Positions 8,418 to 17,621 of a DNA stretch of 60,846 nucleotides are shown piece after piece. The DNA is taken from assembly GCA_025355305.1 (NCBI GenBank), contig JANXZW010000063.1, positions 1-60,846 on the forward strand. Reading direction: 5' to 3'. The translations under genes were made by a program, and so were the position numbers. The DNA is from Actinomycetes bacterium. Lineage in GTDB: Bacteria; Actinomycetota; Actinomycetes; Nanopelagicales; Nanopelagicaceae. The first letter of the stretch is position 1, and each line of letters opens with the position of its first letter. The notes beneath the pieces were generated by a model. That model was given only the letters and a program-made list of their open reading frames with translations. It searched no databases and had not been told where the DNA came from.

Positions 8418-9737
8418 ATGTCATTTTCACCAGAGAGCGCGGCCTTTGAGACTCGCCAAATTCACGCGGGCCAAGTTCCCGATCCATCCACCGGGGCACG
8501 CGCCCTTCCACTCTTTCAGACCACGGCTTATGTCTTTCGCGATACAAAGCATGCCGCTGATCTCTTTGGCCTAGCCGAGCTCGGAAATATTTACACCCGC
8601 CTCATGAATCCAACACAGGATGCCGTTGAACAACGCATCGCTGCACTCGAAGGCGGAGTTGCCGCCTTACTAGTTGCATCTGGTTCCGCTGCAACAACCT
8701 ATGCGATTCTCAACGTTGCCGAGGCTGGCGATCACATCGTCTCTTCACCGAGGCTTTACGGGGGAACATATAACTTGTTCCACTACACCTTACCTAAATT
8801 CGGTATCGAGGTTACCTTCGTGGAAAACCCCGATGATCCTGAGTCATGGCGTAAAGCAGTCCGCCCAAACACGAAGGCCTTCTTCGGTGAGACCATCTCA
8901 AACCCAACGAATGACATCTTGGATATCGAGGCGGTTGCAAAAGTTGCTCACGAAAACGGCTTACCGCTGATCGTTGATAACACGGTGGCCACCCCCTTCT
9001 TAATTCGTCCTATTGAACATGGCGCAGATGTTGTCATCCACTCCGCAACAAAATTTTTGTCGGGCCACGGCAACTCCATTGTTGGTGCAATTGTTGACTC
9101 AGGAAACTTTGATTATGCCCAACAGAAAGAGAAGTTTCCTTACTTTAATCAACCCGATCCTTCGTATCACGGCCTGGTCTACGCGCAGGCTCTTGGAGTT
9201 GGATCCGCCTTTGGAGCCAACCTCTCCTTTATCTTCAAGATTCGTCTCACCTTGCTCCGCGACACCGGTGCAGCGGTAAGTCCATTCAACGCTTGGTTGT
9301 TGGCACTCGGTCTGGAGACTCTATCGCTGCGTATGGAGCGCCATATCGAAAATGCAAAGGCAGTTGCGCTCTTCCTTGAGGCACATCCTCAAGTCGAAAA
9401 AGTAAATTACGCAGATCTAGCTTCCTCGCCATGGCATCACTTGGCACAGAAGTACGCTCCTAACGGCGCTGGCGCAGTTCTCTCCTTTGAGATCAAGGGT
9501 GGAATTGAGGCAGGCAAGAAGTTTGTGGAGGGTCTGACCCTGCACTCACATGTCGCCAATATCGGGGATGTGCGCTCGCTAGTTATCCACCCTGCCTCAA
9601 CTACACACTCTCAGTTGAGTGCGCAAGAGCAGCTCACCGCAGGAGTCACGCCGGGATTGGTTCGACTCTCTGTAGGTCTAGAAAATATCGTCGACATTAA
9701 GGCCGATATTGAAGGTGGCTTTGCTGCGGCAAAGTAA
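8418..9737 (+). CDS. metY: O-acetylhomoserine sulfhydrylase (PLP enzyme)
   Basis: 439 residues. It makes homocysteine directly from O-acetylhomoserine and sulfide. It belongs to the Cys/Met metabolism PLP family: FETRQIHAGQVPDPSTGARALPLFQTTAY at the N-terminus, the PLP-binding SGSAATTYAIL, the aspartate in LPLIVDNTVATPF and the Schiff-base lysine in HSATKFLSGHGNS. The C-terminus (GLVRLSVGLENIVDIKADIEGG) is typical. A good ribosome binding site (GGGAGG) precedes the ATG. It is the first gene after the SAM-IV element and lies 5 bases upstream of metX, whose product makes its substrate. Confidence 0.96.
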   Translation: MSFSPESAAFETRQIHAGQVPDPSTGARALPLFQTTAYVFRDTKHAADLFGLAELGNIYTRLMNPTQDAVEQRIAALEGGVAALLVASGSAATTYAILNVAEAGDHIVSSPRLYGGTYNLFHYTLPKFGIEVTFVENPDDPESWRKAVRPNTKAFFGETISNPTNDILDIEAVAKVAHENGLPLIVDNTVATPFLIRPIEHGADVVIHSATKFLSGHGNSIVGAIVDSGNFDYAQQKEKFPYFNQPDPSYHGLVYAQALGVGSAFGANLSFIFKIRLTLLRDTGAAVSPFNAWLLALGLETLSLRMERHIENAKAVALFLEAHPQVEKVNYADLASSPWHHLAQKYAPNGAGAVLSFEIKGGIEAGKKFVEGLTLHSHVANIGDVRSLVIHPASTTHSQLSAQEQLTAGVTPGLVRLSVGLENIVDIKADIEGGFAAAK

Positions 9738-9742
9738 AACTT

Positions 9743-10837
9743 ATGATGAGTGAGAGTGATGGTCCCGTTACAGGTGCCTGGCTAGAAGGCCAAGACCCCG
9801 GGGATCGCCAATTCATAAAGATAGGGAACCTCACCCTTGAATCGGGTGAGGTGTTTCCAGATGTAACAATCGCTTATCAAACTTGGGGAACCCTCAATGT
9901 CGAGGGATCTAATGCCATTCTGGTCAATCATGCGCTCACCGGTTGGTCGGATGTGCCAAGTTGGTGGCCCTCGATAGTTGGCCCTGGGCTTCCTCTTGAT
10001 TCCAATAAATATTTCATCATCTGCCCCAATGTAATCGGTGGATGCCAAGGAAGTACTGGTCCCTCCTCTCTCGCCCCCGACGGAAAGCGCTGGGGGTCGA
10101 GATTTCCAGTATTGACGATCCGAGACATGGTTGCCGCAGAGCTCCGAGTGACAGATCTGCTTGGAATCAATCGCTATGAACTGGCGGTTGGGCCTTCCCT
10201 TGGGGGCATGCGCTCACTCGAATGGGCGATCGATCACCCGGATCGCGTGGCGGCAATTTGCACAATTGGCTCTTCAGCGGTTGCAACTGGAGATCAAATC
10301 GGTGGGGCCTCCATTCAGATTCGTGCAATTAAGAGCGACCCCTACTTCAACGGCGGGGACTATTACGAACAGGAGAGCGGACCGGTCTCTGGAATGGGAA
10401 TCGCGCGTCGTATCGCTCACCTGACCTACCGAACAGAATCGGAGATGGATGTCCGCTTCGGGCGTGAATTACAGGGGGATGAGACCGGACGCTATGCCGT
10501 GGAATCCTACCTGGACCACCAGGCGACCAAGTTGGCGCGACGTTTCGATGCCAATACCTATATCTCGCTCACCGAGGCGATGAATTCTCACGATGTGGGG
10601 CGGGGGCGCGGGGGAGTTGCTGCTGCGCTGGGAGGGATTTCAGTGCCCGTGTCAGTAGTTTCGATCGATACCGATCGCCTTTTCCCCACTCGTCTTCAGG
10701 AAGAAATCGTTGAATTGACCCCGACGGCACGTCCACTCGAGAGCATTTCCTCTCCCTTTGGCCACGATGGATTCCTGATAGAGGTGGAATCGATGGGCGA
10801 ATTGCTGCGAAAGGCGCTCAATCGCGAAAATGGCTAG
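9743..10837 (+). CDS. metX: Homoserine O-acetyltransferase
   Basis: A 364-residue alpha/beta hydrolase-fold enzyme that acetylates homoserine with acetyl-CoA. The block NAILVNHALTGWSDV is the family oxyanion region. The nucleophile elbow is GPSLGGMRSLEW, where most homologues have GGSMGG; the serine is kept. The Asp (DTDRLFPTRLQEEI) and His (GHDGFLIE) complete the triad. It forms a two-gene operon with metY under the SAM-IV riboswitch. Two adjacent ATGs start the frame and either could be used. Confidence 0.95.
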   Translation: MMSESDGPVTGAWLEGQDPGDRQFIKIGNLTLESGEVFPDVTIAYQTWGTLNVEGSNAILVNHALTGWSDVPSWWPSIVGPGLPLDSNKYFIICPNVIGGCQGSTGPSSLAPDGKRWGSRFPVLTIRDMVAAELRVTDLLGINRYELAVGPSLGGMRSLEWAIDHPDRVAAICTIGSSAVATGDQIGGASIQIRAIKSDPYFNGGDYYEQESGPVSGMGIARRIAHLTYRTESEMDVRFGRELQGDETGRYAVESYLDHQATKLARRFDANTYISLTEAMNSHDVGRGRGGVAAALGGISVPVSVVSIDTDRLFPTRLQEEIVELTPTARPLESISSPFGHDGFLIEVESMGELLRKALNRENG

Positions 10838-10843
10838 CAATTT

Positions 10844-10870
10844 CAGCCCTTGAATGTGCATTTAGGGCTG
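10844..10870 (+). terminator. Hairpin after metX, possible terminator
   Basis: CAGCCCT and AGGGCTG form a perfect seven-pair stem around a 13-base loop just after metX. There is no clear U-run, so it may be a weak or Rho-assisted terminator separating the met operon from the sigma factor gene. Confidence 0.45.
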
Positions 10871-10879
10871 TGGACAAAT

Positions 10880-10885
10880 TATAAT
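10880..10885 (+). promoter_or_regulatory. Consensus -10 element upstream of the principal sigma factor gene
   Basis: A perfect TATAAT about 57 bases before the GTG start. No good -35 sits at 17 bases upstream. Unlike many genes here, this one appears to have a real 5' leader with an AAAGGA ribosome binding site. Confidence 0.55.
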
Positions 10886-10942
10886 ATGGGTATCGATTCC
10901 ACTGGTCAGTAAAGTTAGGCCAGGTAAACCAAAGGATGCTCC

Positions 10943-12499
10943 GTGGCTTCAATTCGTGCGCCCAAAAAAGGCGAGCAGGCAAGTACCGCAGTAGCTTCGA
11001 GCCGCGCTGTCAAGAAAGTTGCGGCAAAAAAAGTTTCATCGTCAGTAGTGGTTAAGAAGGCTGTTGCAAAGAAAGAGGTTGTGAAGAAAGAGGTTGCCAA
11101 GAAAGCGGTGATGAAGAAAGTTGCCGCGAAGGGGAATCCTGTTAAAAAAGCGGTAGCGAAGAAAGTTCCGGCAGCCCCACATCGCTTCCCTACTAAAGCA
11201 GAGTTAGAAGCGTTGAAGATAGAGCGCGAAGCTGAAGACCGCGCAAAGGCAGAACGAAGAGCGGCGAGTCGCTTTCCCACAAAGGCGGAGTTAGAGGCGC
11301 GCCGCGCTGCGGAGGAGGCGGCGAAGAATCCTCCTAAAGTTGCGCCCGAGAAAATTTCTGCACCCCTCGTCACCAAGATTGATGGCGAAGAGGTGGAACT
11401 CGAAGAGATTGAGTTAGAAGATCTTGAAACCCTCGTCGAAGAGGTAAAAGAGATCGTTGCAGAAGAGGAAGAGAAGGCTGAGATTCGCGTTGTTAACGTC
11501 GCGGAGGAATCTCAGAATGAGGAGAACGCATTCACAATCAAGGATTCTGAAGAAGATGATGCGCCTGCTCAAACAGTTCTAACCGCGGGAGCTACTGCGG
11601 ATCCGGTAAAGGACTACTTAAAACTTATTGGACGTGTCCCACTTCTTAATGCTGAGATGGAAGTTGAACTTTCGCTCCAGGTTGAGGCGGGCCTCTTTGC
11701 TGAGGAGAAATTGGCGCACGACAAGAAGCTCGATAAGAAATTAAGACGCGAGTACGAGCAGTTGGTTTTGCAAGGGCGTCGCGCTAAGAACCACCTCTTA
11801 GAGGCAAATCTGCGTCTCGTGGTTTCACTCGCCAAGCGCTATACCGGCCGAGGGATGCTCTTCTTGGATCTGATTCAAGAGGGTAATTTAGGTCTCATTC
11901 GTGCCGTGGAAAAATTTGATTACACCAAGGGATACAAGTTCTCGACCTACGCGACGTGGTGGATTCGTCAAGCAATTACTCGCGCGATGGCAGACCAAGC
12001 GCGCACAATTCGTATTCCGGTACACATGGTCGAGGTCATCAACAAGTTGGCACGGGTACAGCGCCAGATGTTGCAAGATCTAGGACGGGAACCAACACCA
12101 GAAGAGCTCGCTAAAGAACTTGATATGACTCCTGAGAAGGTAGTGGAAGTACAAAAATATGGTCGTGAACCTATTTCGTTGCATACCCCGCTGGGAGAAG
12201 AGGGGGACTCCGAATTTGGAGATCTCATCGAAGACTCCGAGGCGATTGTTCCTGCGGATGCCGTCTCTTTTACTCTCCTGCAGGAGCAGTTGCACTCCGT
12301 GCTAGACACCCTGTCGGAGCGTGAAGCTGGAGTTGTTGCAATGCGCTTTGGCCTCACCGATGGTCAACCAAAGACTCTTGATGAGATTGGAAAGGTCTAC
12401 GGGGTAACCCGGGAGAGGATCCGCCAAATTGAATCAAAGACGATGTCGAAGTTGCGCCACCCCTCACGTTCCCAAGTTCTGCGTGATTACCTCGACTAA
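10943..12499 (+). CDS. rpoD: RNA polymerase principal sigma factor (SigA/HrdB/RpoD)
   Basis: 518 residues with a GTG start and AAAGGA ribosome binding site. Residues about 1-75 are a Lys/Ala-rich tail, followed by two copies of [10 protein letters not shown] (near 76 and 110) and an acidic stretch (about 130-200). Region 1.2 starts at [15 protein letters not shown]. Region 2 holds [19 protein letters not shown] and [21 protein letters not shown], which bind and melt the -10 element. Region 4.2 ends with [20 protein letters not shown], the -35 reader. This is the housekeeping sigma factor. The basic N-terminus, similar to the histone-like protein at 3821, occurs in some actinobacterial HrdB proteins. 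Confidence 0.97.
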   Translation: MASIRAPKKGEQASTAVASSRAVKKVAAKKVSSSVVVKKAVAKKEVVKKEVAKKAVMKKVAAKGNPVKKAVAKKVPAAPHRFPTKAELEALKIEREAEDRAKAERRAASRFPTKAELEARRAAEEAAKNPPKVAPEKISAPLVTKIDGEEVELEEIELEDLETLVEEVKEIVAEEEEKAEIRVVNVAEESQNEENAFTIKDSEEDDAPAQTVLTAGATADPVKDYLKLIGRVPLLNAEMEVELSLQVEAGLFAEEKLAHDKKLDKKLRREYEQLVLQGRRAKNHLLEANLRLVVSLAKRYTGRGMLFLDLIQEGNLGLIRAVEKFDYTKGYKFSTYATWWIRQAITRAMADQARTIRIPVHMVEVINKLARVQRQMLQDLGREPTPEELAKELDMTPEKVVEVQKYGREPISLHTPLGEEGDSEFGDLIEDSEAIVPADAVSFTLLQEQLHSVLDTLSEREAGVVAMRFGLTDGQPKTLDEIGKVYGVTRERIRQIESKTMSKLRHPSRSQVLRDYLD

Positions 12500-12519
12500 C
12501 CGTTAGGAAAGCATTTCAA

Positions 12520-12705
12520 GTGAGTGAGACTCCAAAGATCTATCGCAACCCGAAGAGTGGTTCCATGCGTTTTACTGGAACTGCAGATTTTGTCGATGCC
12601 GAGGGAGAGCTCATCGAGAGCAAGACCGATTTTAAGCTCTGCGGTTGCGGGAGGTCTAAGGAAAAGCCATTCTGCGATGGTTCACATAAAGAGAACTTTT
12701 CTTGA
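12520..12705 (+). CDS. CDGSH-type iron-sulfur domain protein
   Basis: A 61-residue protein with the CDGSH motif CGCGRSKEKPFCDGSH. The three Cys and one His bind a labile 2Fe-2S cluster. Family members act in redox or Fe-S transfer. The first half (GSMRFTGTADFVDAEGELIES) is the usual N-terminal beta segment. The start is GTG, with AGGAAA upstream, 20 bases after the sigma factor stop, so co-transcription with rpoD is likely. The function of such one-domain proteins in Actinobacteria is largely untested. Confidence 0.88.
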   Translation: MSETPKIYRNPKSGSMRFTGTADFVDAEGELIESKTDFKLCGCGRSKEKPFCDGSHKENFS

Positions 12706-12752
12706 GTTCTAAGGGAGCTAGAGGGTAAAACGCTTGTTTAGCGCAACTTTTG

Positions 12753-12762
12753 TAGTTAACTA
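12753..12762. promoter_or_regulatory. Palindrome TAGTTAACTA, possible operator
   Basis: A perfect 10-base palindrome in the 208-base gap between the CDGSH gene and the TetR gene. TetR proteins often bind palindromes in their own promoter, but this one is short. The rest of the gap holds AT-rich promoter-like sequence with no ORF. Confidence 0.25.
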
Positions 12763-12913
12763 ATCTAAATTTAACTCTAGATTCCTTGTATTAGAGGTTG
12801 TGGGAGATTAGAGTCGGACAATTCAGCGAACTCGTTAAAAGCCGTTGCTGGCAGCAAAAACGGAAAGAGCCGACGATGAAGTTGGTTTTTTGACCAAGAG
12901 AAGGAAACCCTCA

Positions 12914-13564
12914 ATGGCCTCACTCACTGCACAGGCGCGCGAAGCACGAAATGGAATTCACCCAACCAAAGATGAATTGATCAAGACTGTCGTGGCCCTG
13001 CTCGACCATCTGACTCTAGATGAGATAACCAGTGAGAAAGTCCTTGAGATTTCGGGCATCTCGCGCGGCTCGCTTTATCATCACTTTCAAGACTTCGCCG
13101 AGCTTCTCGAGCTCGCCCAAGTCCGTCGCTTCTCCAACTACGTCGACAATTCGATCGCGGTGCTCACAGAGGTCTTAACCAGCGTGGAAACTAGGGAAGA
13201 GTTGGTCAAAAAATTAACTGAAGTTGCCAAGGTCTTTCAAACACCGAACCTGGCCAATTCTCGTATCGAGCGTTTAACAGCGATCTCCAAGGTGATGCAT
13301 AACCCTCGGATGGCTGCCGTCTTGGGAAATGAGCAAGAGCGTTTAACCGAGACGATTGCTGATCTCTATCGTGATTTACAGGCCCGTGGCCTCGGTAACC
13401 CGGCCTTGCAACCTCGAACCGCAGCAGTGCTATTTCAGGCTTACAGCTTGGGACGCGCAGTAGATGATTTCACCGTGACGCATATCAACCAGGAGAATTG
13501 GCTTTACGCCATCTCACTGACGGTCGAGCACATCTTTTTTCCAGATCTCTCTAGCAGATCGTAA
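12914..13564 (+). CDS. TetR family transcriptional regulator
   Basis: 216 residues from the ATG, which has AGAAGGA upstream; the open frame extends 23 codons further but lacks a good start. The N-terminal helix-turn-helix reads ITSEKVLEISGISRGSLYHHFQDFAELLELA (residues about 35-67), with the SRGSLYHHF recognition helix typical of TetR. The C-terminal ligand domain is not recognisable. No obvious target operon adjoins it: upstream is the CDGSH gene and downstream the convergent DUF7455 gene. It is probably autoregulated. Confidence 0.9.
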   Translation: MASLTAQAREARNGIHPTKDELIKTVVALLDHLTLDEITSEKVLEISGISRGSLYHHFQDFAELLELAQVRRFSNYVDNSIAVLTEVLTSVETREELVKKLTEVAKVFQTPNLANSRIERLTAISKVMHNPRMAAVLGNEQERLTETIADLYRDLQARGLGNPALQPRTAAVLFQAYSLGRAVDDFTVTHINQENWLYAISLTVEHIFFPDLSSRS

Positions 13565-13580
13565 TTATCTGAGAATGTGC

Positions 13581-13802
13581 TCACTCCGCGATAGCGGGGG
13601 TTTGGATCAACTTTGCGGTCTCGTCCTGAATCTTTGCAACGAGCGGCTTGAGACCTGCTGAATATTCCTTTGCGTGATGTGCACAGAAGAGAAGTTCTCC
13701 GCCATTGAGCAGAGTTGCACGCACATAAGCTTGAGCCCCGCAGCGGTCACAACGATCGACGGCGCTTAGTGGGGTAGGTTCGAGGATCAACTGTTCGGTC
13801 AT
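13581..13802 (-). CDS. DUF7455 family small zinc-ribbon protein
   Basis: 73 residues from the ATG of MTEQLILEPTPLSAVDRCDRCG, which has AGGAG upstream; an upstream in-frame extension is not supported. CDRCGAQAYVRATL followed by LLFCAHHAKEY gives a CxxC...CxxH zinc-binding pattern. This small family sits beside the sigma factor and topoisomerase IV genes in many actinobacteria, and the same context is seen here. Its function is unknown; a transcription or DNA-binding accessory role is only a guess from location. Confidence 0.85.
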   Translation of the reverse strand: MTEQLILEPTPLSAVDRCDRCGAQAYVRATLLNGGELLFCAHHAKEYSAGLKPLVAKIQDETAKLIQTPAIAE

Positions 13803-13996
13803 CGACTGCTCCTGTCTCTGCTTATGCGGTTCTGGCAACTTTGTAACTTCTTCGGACGGTAGTGGAACAGTAAAGCATGCTTAGTTTATTCCCCGCGCGC
13901 CACAATCGCCTGTTTAACTCAATTCACAGAAAAAACTATCCATTTTCACCTCCATTCACCAAATTCCATGAGATCTGCCCTATAACCTTGCGCCTC

Positions 13997-16069
13997 ATGG
14001 CCACTGATGATAAGACCGCAACGACAGCCAATGGCTATACCGCCAAGGACCTCTCAGTCCTCGAGGGGCTTGATGCTGTTCGCAAGCGCCCCGGTATGTA
14101 TATCGGTACCACTGATTCGCGTGGTCTCATGCACTGCCTCTGGGAGATTATTGATAATTCTGTAGATGAGGCTCTCGCCGGACATTGCACCAAGATTGAA
14201 ATCAATTTAGAGGCAGATGGCTCTGTTGAAGTACATGACAATGGTCGTGGAATCCCAGTTGATAAAGAGCCAAAGACCGGATTGACCGGTGTTGAAGTTG
14301 TAATGACAAAATTGCATGCTGGTGGAAAATTTGGTGGGGGATCTTATGCCGCGTCGGGAGGATTGCACGGTGTTGGTGCCTCTGTTGTTAATGCACTCGC
14401 CTCCCGACTTGATGTTGAGGTAGATCGCAACGGAAAGATTTATTGGATGTCTTTCCAGCGCGGAATACCAGGAATATTTGATGGAGATGGTCCCAAGGCC
14501 GCATTTGAAGAGAAATCAGGGCTACGCGTGATCGGCAAGGTTGCCGCTAAAGTGACTGGAACTCGAACCAAATGGTGGGCTGACAAGCAGATTTTTCTTA
14601 CGGAGGCAGAGCTCTCGATTGAGGATATTCACGCCCGCGCCCGCCAAACCTCATACCTCGTTCCGGGTTTACAACTTACCGTTAATGATCATCGAGGGAA
14701 GAGCAAGAGTTCAGAGATCTTTCTTCATAAGGGTGGAATCTCGGAGTTCTGCAACTTCCTGCGCCCCGATGAAGCTGTAGGTGAGGTTATTCGCCTTACT
14801 GGCAACGGCGATTACACCGAAAATGTTCCTGTCCTGGACGATAAAGGGCATATGGTGCCCACGGAGGTAAACCGCACTATGGGGGTAGATATCGCCATGC
14901 AGTGGGGAAATGCTTTTGATACAACTATGACCTCTTTTGTAAACATCATTGCGACGCCTAAGGGTGGAACCCATACGCAGGGATTTGAAAGAGCAATCAC
15001 AAAGGCTTTTAACGATGCACTCCGTTCATCCAAGACTCTCAAGAACAACGAGATTGATGTTATTAAAGATGATGTACTCGAAGGAATTACCGCCGTTGTA
15101 ACAGTCCGAATGTCAGAGCCACAATTTGAAGGTCAGACAAAAGAGGTGTTAGGAACCGCCGCAGCCACAAAAATCGTTGCGACCGTGGTGAGCGATGAGT
15201 TAAAAGCTTTCTTCAATTCGACCAAGAGAATTGATAAGGCAACGGGTCGCCTCATTTTGGAGAAAGTTGTTGCGGCATCTCGCACGCGTATCTCTGCGCG
15301 CGCCCATAAGGATCTGCAGCGCCGTAAGAGCGCTCTAGAAAATAGCTCGCTCCCTACCAAACTCTCGGATTGTCGCTCTGATGACACGGCGCGCACTGAA
15401 CTTTTCATCGTCGAGGGAGATTCGGCACTTGGTACCACTAAAGCGGCCCGTAATTCAGAGTTTCAAGCGATCTTGCCGATACGTGGCAAGATTTTAAATG
15501 TGCAAAAAGCATCCCTCTCGCAGATGCTGGAAAATAATGAATGCGCCTCAATCATCCAGGTAATCGGTGCGGGCTCTGGAGCCTCATTTACATTGGATGA
15601 TGCACGCTACGGTCGGGTTATTTTGATGTCAGATGCCGATGTCGATGGAGCGCATATCCGTTGCCTTCTCCTCACCCTGGTCTACCGCTATATGCGGCCC
15701 CTCATTGAAGATGGTCGCGTCTTTGCGGCAATTCCACCTTTGCACCGAATTGATGTTGTCGGTGGCAAACGTGGTGAGCTTTATTACACCTACTCCGATC
15801 TTGAGATGAAGAAGGTGTTAGCAGATCTCGGGAAGGCGGGTAAACGTTGGAAAGAGCCGGTCCAGCGCTACAAAGGTTTGGGCGAAATGGATGCTGATCA
15901 GCTACGTGAGACCACGATGGATCCAGAGAAGCGCACGCTCCGCCGAGTGACGATGAAGGATGCCAAGGCCGCGGAGTCGATCTTCGAACTGCTGATGGGC
16001 AATGAGGTCGCTCCGCGTAAAGAGTTTATATCTTCTGCCGAGATCGATCGCGATCGAATTGATGCCTAA
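13997..16069 (+). CDS. parE: DNA topoisomerase IV subunit B (ATPase subunit)
   Basis: 690 residues from MATDDKTATT; a 40-codon in-frame extension upstream has no family similarity. GHKL ATPase motifs are EIIDNSVDEALAGH, DNGRGIPV and GGLHGVGASVVNAL (residues about 45-135). The Toprim domain carries EGDSALGTTKAARN, then PIRGKILNV and DADVDGAHIRCLLLT with the Mg-binding aspartates. It pairs with the ParC subunit encoded convergently 10 bases away to decatenate chromosomes. The sigma factor-DUF7455-parE-parC neighbourhood is known from Streptomyces, and this favours ParE over GyrB. Confidence 0.93.
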   Translation: MATDDKTATTANGYTAKDLSVLEGLDAVRKRPGMYIGTTDSRGLMHCLWEIIDNSVDEALAGHCTKIEINLEADGSVEVHDNGRGIPVDKEPKTGLTGVEVVMTKLHAGGKFGGGSYAASGGLHGVGASVVNALASRLDVEVDRNGKIYWMSFQRGIPGIFDGDGPKAAFEEKSGLRVIGKVAAKVTGTRTKWWADKQIFLTEAELSIEDIHARARQTSYLVPGLQLTVNDHRGKSKSSEIFLHKGGISEFCNFLRPDEAVGEVIRLTGNGDYTENVPVLDDKGHMVPTEVNRTMGVDIAMQWGNAFDTTMTSFVNIIATPKGGTHTQGFERAITKAFNDALRSSKTLKNNEIDVIKDDVLEGITAVVTVRMSEPQFEGQTKEVLGTAAATKIVATVVSDELKAFFNSTKRIDKATGRLILEKVVAASRTRISARAHKDLQRRKSALENSSLPTKLSDCRSDDTARTELFIVEGDSALGTTKAARNSEFQAILPIRGKILNVQKASLSQMLENNECASIIQVIGAGSGASFTLDDARYGRVILMSDADVDGAHIRCLLLTLVYRYMRPLIEDGRVFAAIPPLHRIDVVGGKRGELYYTYSDLEMKKVLADLGKAGKRWKEPVQRYKGLGEMDADQLRETTMDPEKRTLRRVTMKDAKAAESIFELLMGNEVAPRKEFISSAEIDRDRIDA

Positions 16070-16079
16070 CTTATAATTT

Positions 16080-17582
16080 CTAGGCTCTTCCGATCCGTGT
16101 TCTGCGGGGAGTAGCAAAGTTCTTACTTACCGCAGTCAACTCGGCAGAGACTTGAGATTTGATTCTCGCTTCACTGGAGAGCAGAGTTTTTAGCGTTGCG
16201 ATCGCCTCCCTGAGCGCCGCCTGTTCGGTTTCAAGTTCTAACTTGCTCACCTTTGTCAGCCGACGCAGCGGCATATCAAGGATGTATGTCGCCTGCTCAT
16301 CGCTGAGTTTGAAGCCCTTTATGAGAGCCTCCTTGGCAGCGGCGGCATCTTCGGAACCGCGAATGATCTTGATGACCTTATCTATATCTATGATGGCCTT
16401 TAGGAGTCCATCTACCAAAGTCAATCGACCCTCCGCCTTTGCCTTGCGAAATTCGGTGCGACGGCGAACCACATCGATGCGATGAGCGATGAAGACTTCG
16501 AGTAACTCCTTCAAACCTAACGTGAGCGGTTTACCATCTACCAGAGCCACCGCATTGACTGAGAATTGATCCTCAATCGGGGTCAACTTGTATAACTTTT
16601 CGAGGATCTCCTGGGGCTCATACCCATTCTTAATCTCGATGACGACCTTTGTTCCCTGCTGCCCATCGGAGAGATCGATAATGTCTGAGATACCGAGGAT
16701 CTTCTTCGCCTTGACGAGGTCAGCGATCTTCTCAACAACTTTCTCGGGACCAATGTTGAAGGGAAATTCGGTGATGACGATTCCCTGCTTGCGAGAGGAA
16801 ACTTTCTCGACCACCGCTGTGGCGCGGACTTTGAAGGAACCACGGCCTGTGGCATATGCATCTGCGACCCCTTCAAGGCCAATGATCTCGCCACCTGTCG
16901 GAAAATCTGGCGCTGGGACATATTTCATCAGCGATTTGAGGGTCGCATTGGGGTTATCAATGAGGTACTTGGCAGCTGCAACAACTTCACCGAGGTTGTG
17001 GGGCGCTATGTTGGTAGCCATTCCAACGGCGATTCCGGTTGCTCCATTGACGAGCAGGTTGGGAAAGGCAGCGGGAAGAACTAGTGGTTCGAGTAACTGT
17101 CCGTCGTAATTGCCACCAAAGTCGACGGTATCTTCATCGGTCTCATCAACCATCGCCATAGCCGCTGAGGCTAGGCGCGCCTCGGTGTAACGCATGGCGG
17201 CAGGGCCAGCATCTAGCGATCCAAAATTTCCATGGCCATCGATCAGCGGTAGGCGAGTGGTGAAGGGTTGGGCGAGACGAACGGCGGCGTCGTAGATGGC
17301 TCCATCTCCATGCGGGTGCAACTTACCCATCACTTCGCCAACGACGCGGGCAGATTTCACATGGCCGCGATCGGGGCGTAGACCCATTTCAAACATCTGG
17401 TGCAAAATCCGGCGCTGGACCGGCTTCAGGCCATCCCTGGCGTCAGGTAGGGCGCGAGAGTAGATGACGGAGTATGCGTATTCCAGAAACGAGTCGGACA
17501 TCTCTTGTGAGACGTCGATATCGACGATCTTGCCGGGGTTCTCTCCAGCTTTTGGGAGAACGGCTTTAGGGGTTCGTGCCAT
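16080..17582 (-). CDS. parC: DNA topoisomerase IV subunit A, lacking the C-terminal domain
   Basis: 500 residues from MARTPKA. The breakage-reunion core is complete: winged helix with [15 protein letters not shown], catalytic Tyr near 132 in RYTEARLA, tower domain ([19 protein letters not shown]) and the coiled-coil gate ([19 protein letters not shown]). The protein stops at the end of the second coiled-coil helix ([12 protein letters not shown]). The beta-pinwheel C-terminal domain of about 300 residues, normal in GyrA/ParC, is absent, and the gene ends 10 bases from parE, so no room remains. The residue matching E. coli GyrA Ser83 is Gly ([10 protein letters not shown]), which may lower quinolone binding. 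There is no clear ribosome binding site. Confidence 0.92.
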   Translation of the reverse strand: MARTPKAVLPKAGENPGKIVDIDVSQEMSDSFLEYAYSVIYSRALPDARDGLKPVQRRILHQMFEMGLRPDRGHVKSARVVGEVMGKLHPHGDGAIYDAAVRLAQPFTTRLPLIDGHGNFGSLDAGPAAMRYTEARLASAAMAMVDETDEDTVDFGGNYDGQLLEPLVLPAAFPNLLVNGATGIAVGMATNIAPHNLGEVVAAAKYLIDNPNATLKSLMKYVPAPDFPTGGEIIGLEGVADAYATGRGSFKVRATAVVEKVSSRKQGIVITEFPFNIGPEKVVEKIADLVKAKKILGISDIIDLSDGQQGTKVVIEIKNGYEPQEILEKLYKLTPIEDQFSVNAVALVDGKPLTLGLKELLEVFIAHRIDVVRRRTEFRKAKAEGRLTLVDGLLKAIIDIDKVIKIIRGSEDAAAAKEALIKGFKLSDEQATYILDMPLRRLTKVSKLELETEQAALREAIATLKTLLSSEARIKSQVSAELTAVSKNFATPRRTRIGRA

Positions 17583-17621
17583 GGCGCGTATCTTGCCACG
17601 CAAATAAGGCAGGATGGGGAG

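Noticed and set aside
13877-13996. In-frame 40-codon N-terminal extension of ParE
   Set aside because: The extension lacks family similarity and has unlikely composition; the ATG at 13997 fits the ATPase domain start.
17583-17603. TTG start adding seven residues to ParC
   Set aside because: The ATG at 17582 gives a normal N-terminus; the TTG has no support.
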